The position numbers and the translations under genes were made by a program. 64,000 bases of DNA from Allorhizobium ampelinum S4 (GTDB lineage Bacteria; Pseudomonadota; Alphaproteobacteria; Rhizobiales; Rhizobiaceae), in the NCBI RefSeq assembly GCF_000016285.1, contig NC_011991.1, forward strand, positions 1-64,000, read 5' to 3'. Shown here piece after piece: positions 17,350 to 26,571 of the stretch. Each line of letters starts with the position of its first letter. The first letter of the stretch is position 1. The notes under the pieces are model-generated. The model was not told the origin of the DNA. It did not search any database and saw only the letters and a program-made list of their open reading frames with translations.

Positions 17350-18660
17350 ATGATTTATGCGAGGCGCGCTTTGCAGCGCCGGCTTGATGAGCTGCGCGTT
17401 AAGATTGGCAACGAAGCTGTCGACGCAGTTGTCGCGCGGCTGAATGAACCCGGCAAAGACCGTGTCGCTGCGATGTGGGAAGTCGTCGTGTTGCACGGAC
17501 TGGCGACGACGGGCGGTCTCGAAAGCGAGAATGCGCTTCCCTCCGGAAGAAGGCCGGACGTGTGGTTCGACGGTGACGTCATCCGGTTCGTCGCCGATGT
17601 CACGAGCGTCTCAGACGACGGGCTCGATGTACAAAATCCGCATGCCGAATTAGGTGAGCTTCTCAATAAGGCGAAAAACAAGCTCAAACTGCCGATAGGT
17701 GGTCTCGATATGCGAGTACATTCGCGTGACGAACTCAGCTCCCGTGGGCGGCGCACATTTCTCAAGCTTCCCCCAAGGCGGAAGCTGTCTGAATTTGTTA
17801 AAGAAGAGATACTGCCGAAACTTCGCGAGCAGCTCGCAGCCGGGGCCAAAGTTCTGAGAGTGATGATCGCCGACGAAGACGTCGGCATCGAGATCGTGAT
17901 CGACCCCTCCAAGTCGCCGATTAACTCTTATGGTTTCGCCGCTTATGACGTCCCGACAATCAAGGACAAAAACCCGCTCTATAACGCGCTTAAGGCAAAG
18001 GCGGATCAGCTTCGCGGAGCGGAAGGCATAAGCGGGATTATCCTTGGCGACGGGGATTGTGCCGCGCTCGCGGAGCGGCAGGCGTCACCGCGGAGCGTCA
18101 GTTGCGAGGCGATCGCCAGAGAATGCCTCCGCCAGTATTCATCACTGGACTTCGTCTTGCTCCTCACGATACGCGAAGGTAGAAGGTCATTCTTTCCCCC
18201 GACTCAACCGGAGCTGCGCACTCACGCGACGCTAATATGCCGTGATGAGAGCTCGGTAAGAGGAGAACTCGAAACCACATTTCGCGCAATGCTTGAGAAG
18301 TTCCCGCGACCAGTGAATATGCCGGTCAACGGGGCACTGCGCGCGCGCGAAGCACGATATGAAATGGGCCATCACGGAGGTTACAAATTGAGCGGGCAGA
18401 AGATCCGGGTCAGCTCCAGAGAACTGGTCGAAGTCCTTGCGGGATTGCGGACATTTGACAACAACGGAGCGCGCAATGTCGAGCTGGCTGGACCTTTGCC
18501 CCACAGCACGAGCCACGTCAGCGCGTTGTTTCTGAGGCAGGTCGTGAATGGTCATCTGCCTGTCAAGATCACGGTTGAGAAGACGGATGAAAATGACAAC
18601 GACGACTGGATCGAATTCGACTTCGGCGAACCAGATCCAGCGATCACGCCTTACAAATGA
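17350..18660 (+). CDS. hypothetical protein, possible nuclease-like N-terminal half
   Basis: A 436-residue soluble protein I cannot assign. Near residues 60-90, after a conserved Glu, it reads GRRPDVWFDG and then RFVADVTSVSD. That spacing resembles the beta-hairpin core of PD-(D/E)xK nucleases, but the final Lys is absent (DVT instead of ExK), so the match is weak. A second half (residues about 220-430) has no motif I recognise. It stands alone between decayed genes. The coding frame is open throughout with normal codon use. Confidence 0.6.
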   Translation: MIYARRALQRRLDELRVKIGNEAVDAVVARLNEPGKDRVAAMWEVVVLHGLATTGGLESENALPSGRRPDVWFDGDVIRFVADVTSVSDDGLDVQNPHAELGELLNKAKNKLKLPIGGLDMRVHSRDELSSRGRRTFLKLPPRRKLSEFVKEEILPKLREQLAAGAKVLRVMIADEDVGIEIVIDPSKSPINSYGFAAYDVPTIKDKNPLYNALKAKADQLRGAEGISGIILGDGDCAALAERQASPRSVSCEAIARECLRQYSSLDFVLLLTIREGRRSFFPPTQPELRTHATLICRDESSVRGELETTFRAMLEKFPRPVNMPVNGALRAREARYEMGHHGGYKLSGQKIRVSSRELVEVLAGLRTFDNNGARNVELAGPLPHSTSHVSALFLRQVVNGHLPVKITVEKTDENDNDDWIEFDFGEPDPAITPYK

Positions 18661-18786
18661 GTTCGTTAGCCGTGCATATCAGGATTAAATCAATGACAGC
18701 GTAGTCCTCTGTTCCCATTCTATTATCGTTTTAGTTGTGTCTCGATACACTCTCTGTTAGCCTTTCTATAATTGGAGGGTGGGACC

Positions 18787-19398
18787 ATGCTTCGATATGC
18801 TTTGGCGTTCTTGTGCTGCATTTCCTATCCGGGAGTCGTATTAGCAGAACCGTTACCATTTGCCGAGCCGCCGAGCTTCAAGCAGGCAACTCCAGGCACA
18901 TTTTCTACGACGGTTGCTACGCAAAACTGCGAGCCCGTTTTTAACGTAGATTCCAGTGGAAACCGGCATTATCAGCTTGAAGCTAAATGGACCGACCCCG
19001 AAAATTCAACGATTTACAATCCGAACTTCGAGGCAGTTCGACATGAGCCTGAGAGGGACCATCTGCGGCTGAGAAGCTACAACGGCTGCACGGTCGGTCC
19101 CAAGATCGAAACAGAACAGGGCAAAACGCTTTTCATCGATCTTGAAAACAAACTGCTCGGTCCCGACCCAAGCTGCATCGATCCTCATCATAACGAAGCT
19201 AACTGCTTCAACACGATTAACCTCATTTCCATGGCTACCACGGGTCGCCGCGTTCTGAGCTGCGCCAAATCGGAAACGATACCGAACTCGTCGCTTCCGA
19301 CGATGTCTTCGTCGAGATCGTTCCTGGAGGGAGGCAGCAATACGAATTCGTGATCTCTCCCGATCATCCCGCGGGGACCTTCTGGTATCACTCGCACA
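18787..19398 (+). pseudogene. multicopper oxidase, N-terminal fragment with frameshift
   Basis: A signal peptide (MLRYALAFLCCISYPGVVLA) is followed by a cupredoxin domain of a multicopper oxidase: RSYNGCTVGPKIETEQGKT, then NCFNTINL. One base is missing near 19225. In the next frame the copper-ligand motifs continue as HFHGYHG and, at the end, DHPAGTFWYHSHR. The reading then joins an unrelated Tn3 transposase tail. The rest of the oxidase is absent, so this is a truncated, non-functional copy. TATAAT at 18767-18772 and GGAGG before the ATG show that its expression signals survive. Confidence 0.8.
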
Positions 19399-19559
19399 GG
19401 CAGTCATCATCTTTCGGAACACCATGAAACTGGGCGAAGTCGTTGCCAACCAGCAAGGCGAGGGAAAGCTCCTATCGCCGGATCTACTGGCCCCATGTCT
19501 CGCCGCTCGGATCGGAGCACATCAATCTCACCGGAGAGTACTATTGGCCAAAACCTTAG
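19399..19559 (+). pseudogene. Tn3-family transposase, C-terminal remnant
   Basis: In one frame this reads AVIIFRNTMKLGEVV and LLSPDLLA. After a one-base insertion in a CCCC run near 19491 it continues as HVSPLGSEHINLTGEYYW and a stop at 19557-19559. This is the conserved end of Tn3-family TnpA (SPLGWEHINLTGDY). The sequence just past the stop, TTAGCGTAGGATTCCGCCCCC (19557-19577), looks like the inner-to-outer part of a Tn3-type terminal inverted repeat. No matching second end was found in the window. Confidence 0.75.
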
Positions 19560-19825
19560 CGTAGGATTCCGCCCCCTCCCGCAAACAACCTCGTTTAGGG
19601 TAGCACTGAAATACAGGGTGGTGTCAGCGCATAGCCTTGAGACGCATCTACTCATCGGTAGGTGGAAGGGTTCTGCGCACGACGCGCGTGGCTTCTTCGT
19701 GCGGCAGTATTCCGTCTCGTAGAAAACATAAATCTCGCTCACTTCGACCCGTCTAGGTTGAGTTTCTCGCTGGACAAACCCGCAATCCCTGTTAGATTTT
19801 TGTTCGGGGAACAAGGGGCCGTCTC

Positions 19826-20632
19826 ATGAAGGGATATATTGTAATAGGCATGATCATGCCTATGCTGAGCAGTTGCGTTGCAACGCCTGACCTGCCTGAC
19901 GATGGTCCTGCAAACATTGCGGCACTGTCCGATGCGATCCAATGTGAAATGGGTCGGGCATATCAGGACGAAGCAAACGCGGCGGAGAAATTCTCCAACT
20001 GGTTTGCTACCTATGAGATTACCCGCATCGGCGAAGAAACGCTGACCGCCAGTGCCAACCCACTGGAATGGATCGTGCCGAAGAATGTCGATAAGCTGGT
20101 GTTTGGAGGCAGCTTGGGGAGAAATGGAAAAACGACCCGCAATGCTAAGGTCAAGTTCAGCATGGCCTTGGCCGCAGATTCCTCCACGGCTTGCAAAAAT
20201 GCTCAGTCGCAAGCCAGCATCAAGGTCAACCCCAGGGAATTCAAAATTCGGGAATGGCTAGGTCAGGTATCCTCGGGCAAAAGCGTGCCCAACACATTCA
20301 GCTATTCGGTGACGTTCGAAGTGACTGAGAGTGCAGGGTTCAAGCCAGCTTTCGCCAACGGCAACTTCAACGGCGGGAGCGAGCTTTCTCGGGTGCTGAA
20401 GACCACGCGAACCGTGGATTTTGCTTTCGCGACCGAGCCCAAAGATAAAGTCGTCAACGTCTTCGTCACCAACGCCCCGGACGCCACGATAAAACTGCGT
20501 CGGGGCCAGAGACGTACCCCACCGAAAGACGGCGGAGCTACCCCGCAGATACCGTCAAGCGTATTGGAGCAGAACAACAATAGCCTGCTTCAGTTGCAGT
20601 TGGATAGGAGCACACTTGATCTGGACCGATAA
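19826..20632 (+). CDS. predicted lipoprotein paired with a SIR2 protein
   Basis: A 268-residue protein with a lipoprotein signal: short hydrophobic N-terminus and lipobox LSSC with Cys17, so it should be anchored in an envelope membrane. The remainder is soluble and of unknown family, ending in a Gln/Asn-rich tail. AAGGGG lies about eight bases before the ATG. Its stop overlaps the start of the SIR2-like gene (TAATG), which implies co-translation. An envelope partner for a SIR2 NADase is unusual; it might sense envelope damage or phage adsorption, but that is inference. Confidence 0.75.
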   Translation: MKGYIVIGMIMPMLSSCVATPDLPDDGPANIAALSDAIQCEMGRAYQDEANAAEKFSNWFATYEITRIGEETLTASANPLEWIVPKNVDKLVFGGSLGRNGKTTRNAKVKFSMALAADSSTACKNAQSQASIKVNPREFKIREWLGQVSSGKSVPNTFSYSVTFEVTESAGFKPAFANGNFNGGSELSRVLKTTRTVDFAFATEPKDKVVNVFVTNAPDATIKLRRGQRRTPPKDGGATPQIPSSVLEQNNNSLLQLQLDRSTLDLDR

Positions 20633-22509
20633 TGACCATGAATTCGCGGAAAAGCTCAACGCTGGGGAACCTGGACATGTCCAACGGTGATCGTTTCGCC
20701 ATAATTTCCGTAGGTGGGAAGGGTTACGATGTTCTTCTCAAAGAGTTGAGTTCCGCTGCACCAGGCCTCCTTTTTGGCAGTGCGGCTTCGATTTTCGAAC
20801 CAACGCTCTTGCAAGGCGGACGCCCTACATCCCAAGCTGTCGCCCGCGCTCTTTGCGAGGCAGCGGGTGTCGATGCAACAGCGTTCGCGTCGGCCATCGA
20901 GGGCGCTGCTTACGAAGCACTACTGCAGGAACATCCCGTTCGATCGAGATTATCACGAGTTTTTTCAAACTACTTTCTACGCTTTGGCGCTGCTCAAGGT
21001 CAGGAGACTGTCAGGTTCAATAAATGCCATCAAGCGATAGCCCATCTGCTGTCGCAAGGACGACTGTCGGGCGCTGTCACAACCAATTATGATACCTGCC
21101 TGGAGCAGGCATATGAGGATCTGCGGGCTACAAATTCTCTCAACACAATAGTCCAGCGGAACGATGCTGCGAAGAAGGTAGCCTTGGCTGAGGAACCGGC
21201 TCCGGCACCGACCCTTTTCAAATTACACGGTTGTGCGCGGCACCCAAAAAGCATGATCTTTTCTCTGGAACAGGAAAAGGAGATGCCCGCCTGGAAAAAA
21301 CAGACGATGGGATCCTTGTTGGGTAAGACTGTACTGGTGCTCGGATACTCAGGTCTGGATTTTGAAGTTTGTCCAGAGTTGTATGATCTGAACATCGATA
21401 ACCTGTACTGGATGGCCTGGGGAAAAAATGGCGTCCCGGATCTTACGTCGAATGCCATAAAGGTTCTGAACAAGGAAAGACGCCGATCAACGGTCATTTG
21501 CGGGGATCTCTGCGTGTTCCTGTCGGACATGACGCCGCTTCTTTCTCAGGATCTGCCAGAGGTCAAAAACCCCGTGGTGCCGACTTTGTTGTCAGACAAA
21601 CTCCTCGACGCGCTCGACCAAAGCGGCCGACGATTGTGGGCGGCCCGCGCGTTCGTCATGTTGAGCATTCCGGCGGCAGCAACTTCAGCTCTTCGTTTGG
21701 AGCGGGCTGGATCGGAAGACCAAATTCTGTCGCGTGATTTCGAACTTGTCCGCTTGGGCGCGCTCAATCACAGTATGAGATACTATGATAACGCGGATGC
21801 CAACAAAGAGCTGTCAGACGATGCGTCTTTGCCGTTGAGGGATCGAATTGGTCATGCAATAGGCGAGTCCGGCGCCTGTTCCATGGCCGGCGACGAAAAG
21901 CGATCCCGCGAGGCTCTCACCCGCGCGCGCGATCTGACGCACAATCTGACTAATCCATTACACCGCAAGCGCCTTCTGATCAAAACCGAATGGATGGACC
22001 TGTTGCTACAAACGGCCGAACGCGATCTCAAGGATTCGAAATTGAAGGAAAACCTGATAGTCCGCTTCCGCGCATTACAGCGCAGAGCATACAAAACAGG
22101 CGAACACATCCTTGTCGACCTCTGTGAGCAGGAAGTGGCACAACTGTCCGACGTCAGCGTCGCTGCTATACATTCTGGAAAGGAGCGACCGTCCGGTGAC
22201 ATATTTGAGCAAATAGGGAACTACGTCGGTCAAGTGACGGCTTTGGACACACGGACGCAGCAGACCGGATCAACCGAGCTGGCAAGCCAACTTAGAAAGC
22301 GGCTTGAAAAAATGCCTCTGTACGGGCTTCCGACTTGGCGGGTGTACAGGACACTGATCGATTTCGCGGCTACGCTCGATGAAAGAGAGAACTTGTACCG
22401 GTTGTTCGAAGAGTCGATTGCCAACTGCCAATTTCATCCCGACTACGTTCTGCGCGTACAAGAATCCACTCGACAAAAAGTTATAACGCCGCTTTGGTCA
22501 GTGACGTAA
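20632..22509 (+). CDS. SIR2-like domain protein (predicted NADase effector)
   Basis: A 625-residue protein with an N-terminal SIR2-like fold: GSAAS at 49-53 in the position of the NAD-binding GAGxS, TTNYD at 150-154, LHG at 198-200 and GYSGLD at 238-243. Such domains in phage-defence systems (Thoeris, DSR, SIR2-HerA and others) deplete NAD+ and stop infected cells. The C-terminal 350 residues are helical with no family I recognise and may be the sensor. It overlaps the lipoprotein gene by one base. Classic sirtuin zinc cysteines are not seen, as usual for these effectors. Confidence 0.82.
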   Translation: MTMNSRKSSTLGNLDMSNGDRFAIISVGGKGYDVLLKELSSAAPGLLFGSAASIFEPTLLQGGRPTSQAVARALCEAAGVDATAFASAIEGAAYEALLQEHPVRSRLSRVFSNYFLRFGAAQGQETVRFNKCHQAIAHLLSQGRLSGAVTTNYDTCLEQAYEDLRATNSLNTIVQRNDAAKKVALAEEPAPAPTLFKLHGCARHPKSMIFSLEQEKEMPAWKKQTMGSLLGKTVLVLGYSGLDFEVCPELYDLNIDNLYWMAWGKNGVPDLTSNAIKVLNKERRRSTVICGDLCVFLSDMTPLLSQDLPEVKNPVVPTLLSDKLLDALDQSGRRLWAARAFVMLSIPAAATSALRLERAGSEDQILSRDFELVRLGALNHSMRYYDNADANKELSDDASLPLRDRIGHAIGESGACSMAGDEKRSREALTRARDLTHNLTNPLHRKRLLIKTEWMDLLLQTAERDLKDSKLKENLIVRFRALQRRAYKTGEHILVDLCEQEVAQLSDVSVAAIHSGKERPSGDIFEQIGNYVGQVTALDTRTQQTGSTELASQLRKRLEKMPLYGLPTWRVYRTLIDFAATLDERENLYRLFEESIANCQFHPDYVLRVQESTRQKVITPLWSVT

Positions 22510-22614
22510 GAGCGGCGACTTGCAATCACGCGCCGGGGCGACTGGCTTGAACGGTCTGTTAGGAAAAGGTCCGCACGCCCCAAATTCAGTAGGAAAGAGC
22601 ATGTGCATACGGCG

Positions 22615-24360
22615 TCACTCGTTTTGTTCAAGCGCCACTATGATACGCGCTTTCAGCGCGTTACGGCGTTGATCGTAGAACTCTTGGAATGCATTCAGAT
22701 CCTCAGGCAGCGACGCAATCTCGAGCCCGGCGAGGTATTGTTGGCGCGGCCCTTCGTCCGGCTTGATCCAGGCGAACCACTCGTGCGGCATCTTCTGGCG
22801 TTTCTGATTGTTGATCGAGCCTTCGAGAAGCTGAAGGTTCGGCAGGCGATTGTGCTTGTCCTGAAGTGCGTCCCAGAGATCCTGGCGAACGCCAGCCTTG
22901 CGCAGCTGTGCTGTGGTAAACCGCCCCTGGGGGTAAATGTGATCGACGTGGAAGTGGCGAGACAGGTCGAAGCCGGAAAAGATCAGTGACAACAATGCAA
23001 ACGTCCGCCCATCGCCGTAAGGCAGATCGCACAGTTCATCGATTTCTACGTCCGTGAATGACAGTGACTTTCCGCGAAGGGCCATGATGGCCTCCAACTC
23101 CGCCACGGGAAATCCACTTGCAGCATTTGCACCGATCTTTTCTCTCAAAGCTGTCAGCAGCGTATCGAGACCACTGCCCCAAATCCCGGATGCCTTGAGA
23201 ACGCTCCGGATCAACCAGCGGCGAATGCCTTCGCGGTCTGAGGCAAACTCGGCGCGATGGAGATATGCTCCGTCAAGCTTGCGGGCGTAAAGATAGTAGG
23301 CAATCGGCAGGATTGAGCTTTCAGCACGCAGGTTCTGGCTGCTGAAACCGAAGGATGCAAGCAGCTGCACAGCAAGCAGCATTGCGTCGTGGATCCGCGG
23401 CCAGTTCGTTTCCAGGATCGCCATGTTGGTCTTGTTGAAGTTTTCAACTTTGAAGCCGACACTGCCGATATCGGACAGCATGAGGCCAGCCTTGAGGGCC
23501 AAATCCTTGGTGAACTTGAACCCGTCGCCTTCCTTGTTCATCTCATCGACAAGGGAGTGAATGGCCTCTCGGGCATCCACCTTTTCCCACTGGGCCACGG
23601 CCACGGACAGAAGAAGGTCGGAGTAGGAGAGCGGTGTGCCACCATTGTTCATACGGATGAAGATATTCAGAACATGCTCGAGGCTCTGGCTTTCCTCCTC
23701 ATAATAGGTGATCAGATCCTTGTCGTGAATCGTCTTGTGGAACAAACGGAGTGTCGCGCGCGCCGTCTTGACGGCCTCTTTATCCAGGTTGAGGTCATCG
23801 AGGCTGTCGATGAGATCATCGTATTCCTCCTCCATGATGCGACCGCACTTGAACCAAACCTCGCCCGACTCCGGCTTTGCCGACTGCGGCTCGGTCAGGA
23901 ACTCGAAATGATAGCGGCATCCGCTCTCCGCATCTAGTTCGCTGAGCAGATTGAGGTAGAGATAACGAACCGGAAAGGCGGCATCGCTGCTCCAGCGCTT
24001 GCCAGGCATTTTCCAGGCGTAGGAACCTCGAAGCCCTACATTCAGAGCGGTCATTCGTTGCTGGCCATCGAGGACCGCAGTCAGTTCGCGGTTAGGCGGG
24101 TTCTGCAGAAACTCGCAGTGAAAGCGGTCGCGCTGATGATAGTGACGGACGAAATCATAGAATTTGTACTCGGTGCGTCGCTCCTGCTCTATTTTCCAAA
24201 ACAGGAATGTTCCGAACGGATACCCTTGCATAAGACTGTCGAACAACTCGCGAATCTGGTCAGGCCACCATACGAATTCGCGCTGGATCGCAGGAAGGAC
24301 GTAATCCTGGTTGGCGACTTTATCGAGCAAAGATTTGATGGTGCCGCCGGGCTTGTACAT
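22615..24360 (-). CDS. GmrSD-type DUF262 / DUF1524 nuclease
   Basis: A 581-residue fused protein. The N-terminal DUF262 (GmrS-like, ParB/Srx fold) shows IQREFVW (25-31) and LDGQQR (97-102), the NTP-hydrolysing motif. The C-terminal DUF1524 (GmrD-like) carries an HNH-type motif with HVDHIYP and a following HNRLPNLQLL. Proteins of this kind are type IV restriction enzymes that cut DNA with modified bases such as glucosylated hydroxymethylcytosine. It stands alone, convergent with the SIR2 gene. Confidence 0.88.
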   Translation of the reverse strand: MYKPGGTIKSLLDKVANQDYVLPAIQREFVWWPDQIRELFDSLMQGYPFGTFLFWKIEQERRTEYKFYDFVRHYHQRDRFHCEFLQNPPNRELTAVLDGQQRMTALNVGLRGSYAWKMPGKRWSSDAAFPVRYLYLNLLSELDAESGCRYHFEFLTEPQSAKPESGEVWFKCGRIMEEEYDDLIDSLDDLNLDKEAVKTARATLRLFHKTIHDKDLITYYEEESQSLEHVLNIFIRMNNGGTPLSYSDLLLSVAVAQWEKVDAREAIHSLVDEMNKEGDGFKFTKDLALKAGLMLSDIGSVGFKVENFNKTNMAILETNWPRIHDAMLLAVQLLASFGFSSQNLRAESSILPIAYYLYARKLDGAYLHRAEFASDREGIRRWLIRSVLKASGIWGSGLDTLLTALREKIGANAASGFPVAELEAIMALRGKSLSFTDVEIDELCDLPYGDGRTFALLSLIFSGFDLSRHFHVDHIYPQGRFTTAQLRKAGVRQDLWDALQDKHNRLPNLQLLEGSINNQKRQKMPHEWFAWIKPDEGPRQQYLAGLEIASLPEDLNAFQEFYDQRRNALKARIIVALEQNE

Positions 24361-24543
24361 TTGATAATCTCTGTTTGTTTTATGATAAAGTCCGAGTTGC
24401 AGCTAAAAATTACATCACTTGTAATCTCATTCAGCCACTGCTGCTACCCAACAGCAGCCGCCTCTGAGCCAAACGCTGGTTTGGCATCCTTGACGAGCCT
24501 ATCTTGGCCTTTCAGGATGACGAAGCCTAGTCGGACATCAATA

Positions 24544-25404
24544 TCAGGCCGTGGTGCCTAACGTTGGCAAGATATCGTCCGTCCATATTTGAATTCCCGG
24601 CACACCGGCTCTCGCCTCTTCGTTGATCCCTTCCAGTGGCAAGTCCGGTAGGCTGACGCCTCCGGGCACGTAGCGGATATCGGTCGAGCCGCTGATAAAC
24701 CGCTTTGCCGGAAATTTTTCGAGAACCCGCCGTTGGTCTGGAAAAACCTTGTAATGGATATCTGGGTCGCGGGGCATTTGCGACCGAAGTTCCGGAGCGA
24801 TAACGTCCTGCGCACGCGCCTTAACACTTGCGAGACCTTTGCCGAGGATGATTACGGGTACATGGCGTTGGAACGCATCCCCCTGCCAACGTTGATAGTG
24901 CAAGGTTACGTCGATGATGTCGTATGGGGGGGCGATCACCCACATGTGACCTGTATCGAAACCGGTTCCTTCGTTTTGATCGATGATCGCGAAATGGCGT
25001 GAGGAGCCCTCGGCATAAACCGATGCGGAACCACGGACGGGAATATTCCAGATGCCCAGCCGGTCCAGGATGCGTGTCAGTATCGCGGTCATCGCGATAC
25101 AAGCGCCGTGCCAGTTGTGCTGGACTATCCGTCGCTGCAGGATTGCAGCCACCTGGGGAACAATAGCCTGGGCGCGTGCGTCGTAATCTTGATTTCGTTC
25201 ACGCAGCAACACCCACTCGGCATAGTTTTCGGCAAACCGCTTGTCTTTCTGCTCCTGTGCGACAAAATTGGGCTGGTCGTAAAAACCCGGCTGTCTGAAG
25301 TCGATGTTCAATTCGTGGAACAAGCTGACCATCTCCATACGGCGAGCATTCAGCGACTCCGGCGAAGGTTGTTCCAGTAGCTTTTTTCTTTTTGCCTCGC
25401 CCAC
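24544..25404 (-). CDS. unknown protein with a transglutaminase/papain-like triad
   Basis: A 286-residue soluble protein starting MGEAKRKK. A segment HGACIAMTAILTRILDRLGI is followed by GTGFDTGHMWVIAP and YDIIDVTLHY. The order Cys on a helix, then His, then Asp is the arrangement of transglutaminase-like cysteine proteases and acyltransferases. This is my reading of the motif spacing; no family is assigned. It lies in the defence island, same strand as and 184 bp upstream of the GmrSD gene, and divergent from the HEPN-like gene at 25510. Confidence 0.6.
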   Translation of the reverse strand: MGEAKRKKLLEQPSPESLNARRMEMVSLFHELNIDFRQPGFYDQPNFVAQEQKDKRFAENYAEWVLLRERNQDYDARAQAIVPQVAAILQRRIVQHNWHGACIAMTAILTRILDRLGIWNIPVRGSASVYAEGSSRHFAIIDQNEGTGFDTGHMWVIAPPYDIIDVTLHYQRWQGDAFQRHVPVIILGKGLASVKARAQDVIAPELRSQMPRDPDIHYKVFPDQRRVLEKFPAKRFISGSTDIRYVPGGVSLPDLPLEGINEEARAGVPGIQIWTDDILPTLGTTA

Positions 25405-25509
25405 AATTCCCCCTGCGGAATGTTTTTCAACAGCTTACCAATACAGAAGTTATTCCAAAATGGTAATCGTAGAGACCGGAACTTTAGTTAGCATTTCGAA
25501 AGAATCAAA

Positions 25510-26523
25510 ATGATCCGTTTGTCCGGTCACAGCTTGGAAAGCATGGGCTTCAGCAAGCTCGATAAAGGCGATCGCTTGTATGGTCGCTTTTGCCGGTTGC
25601 TCATCTATCATATTGAGGGCTTCAGGATAGACCAGCCGGTCATCGGTCCTTTGAGCTATATCTTTGAAGGTCATTCCTGCATCCTCGCCATTGGTGGCAG
25701 CGTGAACCAGGCCTGCAAAGTTCTTGTCGATGACGAGCTCGTCGAAGATGAGGATGAATGGCGCAAGAAGAACGGCACGATCGGTCCTTATTTGGTTCTG
25801 AAAATTGGGCCATCCAAAGAATATGCGACGACCGCTACGCATTCGCGCAAAGATGGAAATGGAATCTGGACCAATGGCGGCTTCGAGGAAGCAAGGGTAG
25901 AGCTGGATGGAATACAAGATAGCGTTGCGCCGCGGGTTGTCTCGAGCTTGACGGTTGCTTTTTCAAGTGCGGAAACAGCTTTTCGCGCAGTTGAAGCGGC
26001 GAACTTTGGCCTCGCAAGGAGTGGCGAGCGGCTGCGCGACATGAGCTTCTCGATGAGCGCTTATGCCATTGTTTCCAAACCGATCGCGGCCGATGAGGTC
26101 AAAGCTACAGTGCTCGACGCCTTGAGGCATTCTTTCTGCCTAGACAGGAAGGTCGCTGGTTTTTATGATCTGGCACTGAAGGAGACTGACCCAACCAAGC
26201 AATTTTTGCTCTTTTTCATCGCGCTGGAATTGCTGACGAAAACGGAGTTTGCCACGCGATACCCGTCGGTCGCTAACTCAGTATCCGCCGCGACGATTCC
26301 CGCGAATGACAGAAAAAAGCTTGAGCACCAATTCTCCTGGCTACAAAAGAATGTCTTAACTTCGCTACCCCAGCAGTGCGTGGACAGCTTCCAACGACTG
26401 AGAAAGTTGCGAAATCTGATAACTCACGGCGGCATTGCGTCGCCCGAGCCGCAAAGCCTCGGGGAAGTCAAGCTATTGGCAACAACGATACTCTCTTCGG
26501 TAATGACTTTGCCGGAACGATAG
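25510..26523 (+). CDS. HEPN-like protein of unknown function
   Basis: A 337-residue protein. The last third looks like a HEPN domain: a helix FLLFFIALELLTK, then RLRKLRNLITHGG, which contains the R-x4-6-H ribonuclease motif. The first two-thirds are a beta-rich domain I do not recognise, possibly the sensing part, as in Apea-type HEPN proteins. The gene begins a two-gene run with the unknown gene at 26572. HEPN proteins in defence islands commonly cut RNA to abort infection. Confidence 0.6.
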   Translation: MIRLSGHSLESMGFSKLDKGDRLYGRFCRLLIYHIEGFRIDQPVIGPLSYIFEGHSCILAIGGSVNQACKVLVDDELVEDEDEWRKKNGTIGPYLVLKIGPSKEYATTATHSRKDGNGIWTNGGFEEARVELDGIQDSVAPRVVSSLTVAFSSAETAFRAVEAANFGLARSGERLRDMSFSMSAYAIVSKPIAADEVKATVLDALRHSFCLDRKVAGFYDLALKETDPTKQFLLFFIALELLTKTEFATRYPSVANSVSAATIPANDRKKLEHQFSWLQKNVLTSLPQQCVDSFQRLRKLRNLITHGGIASPEPQSLGEVKLLATTILSSVMTLPER

Positions 26524-26571
26524 GGGAAGTTTGTTCAGGGAGACAATGAATTTCATACTGGGGCAACGACA

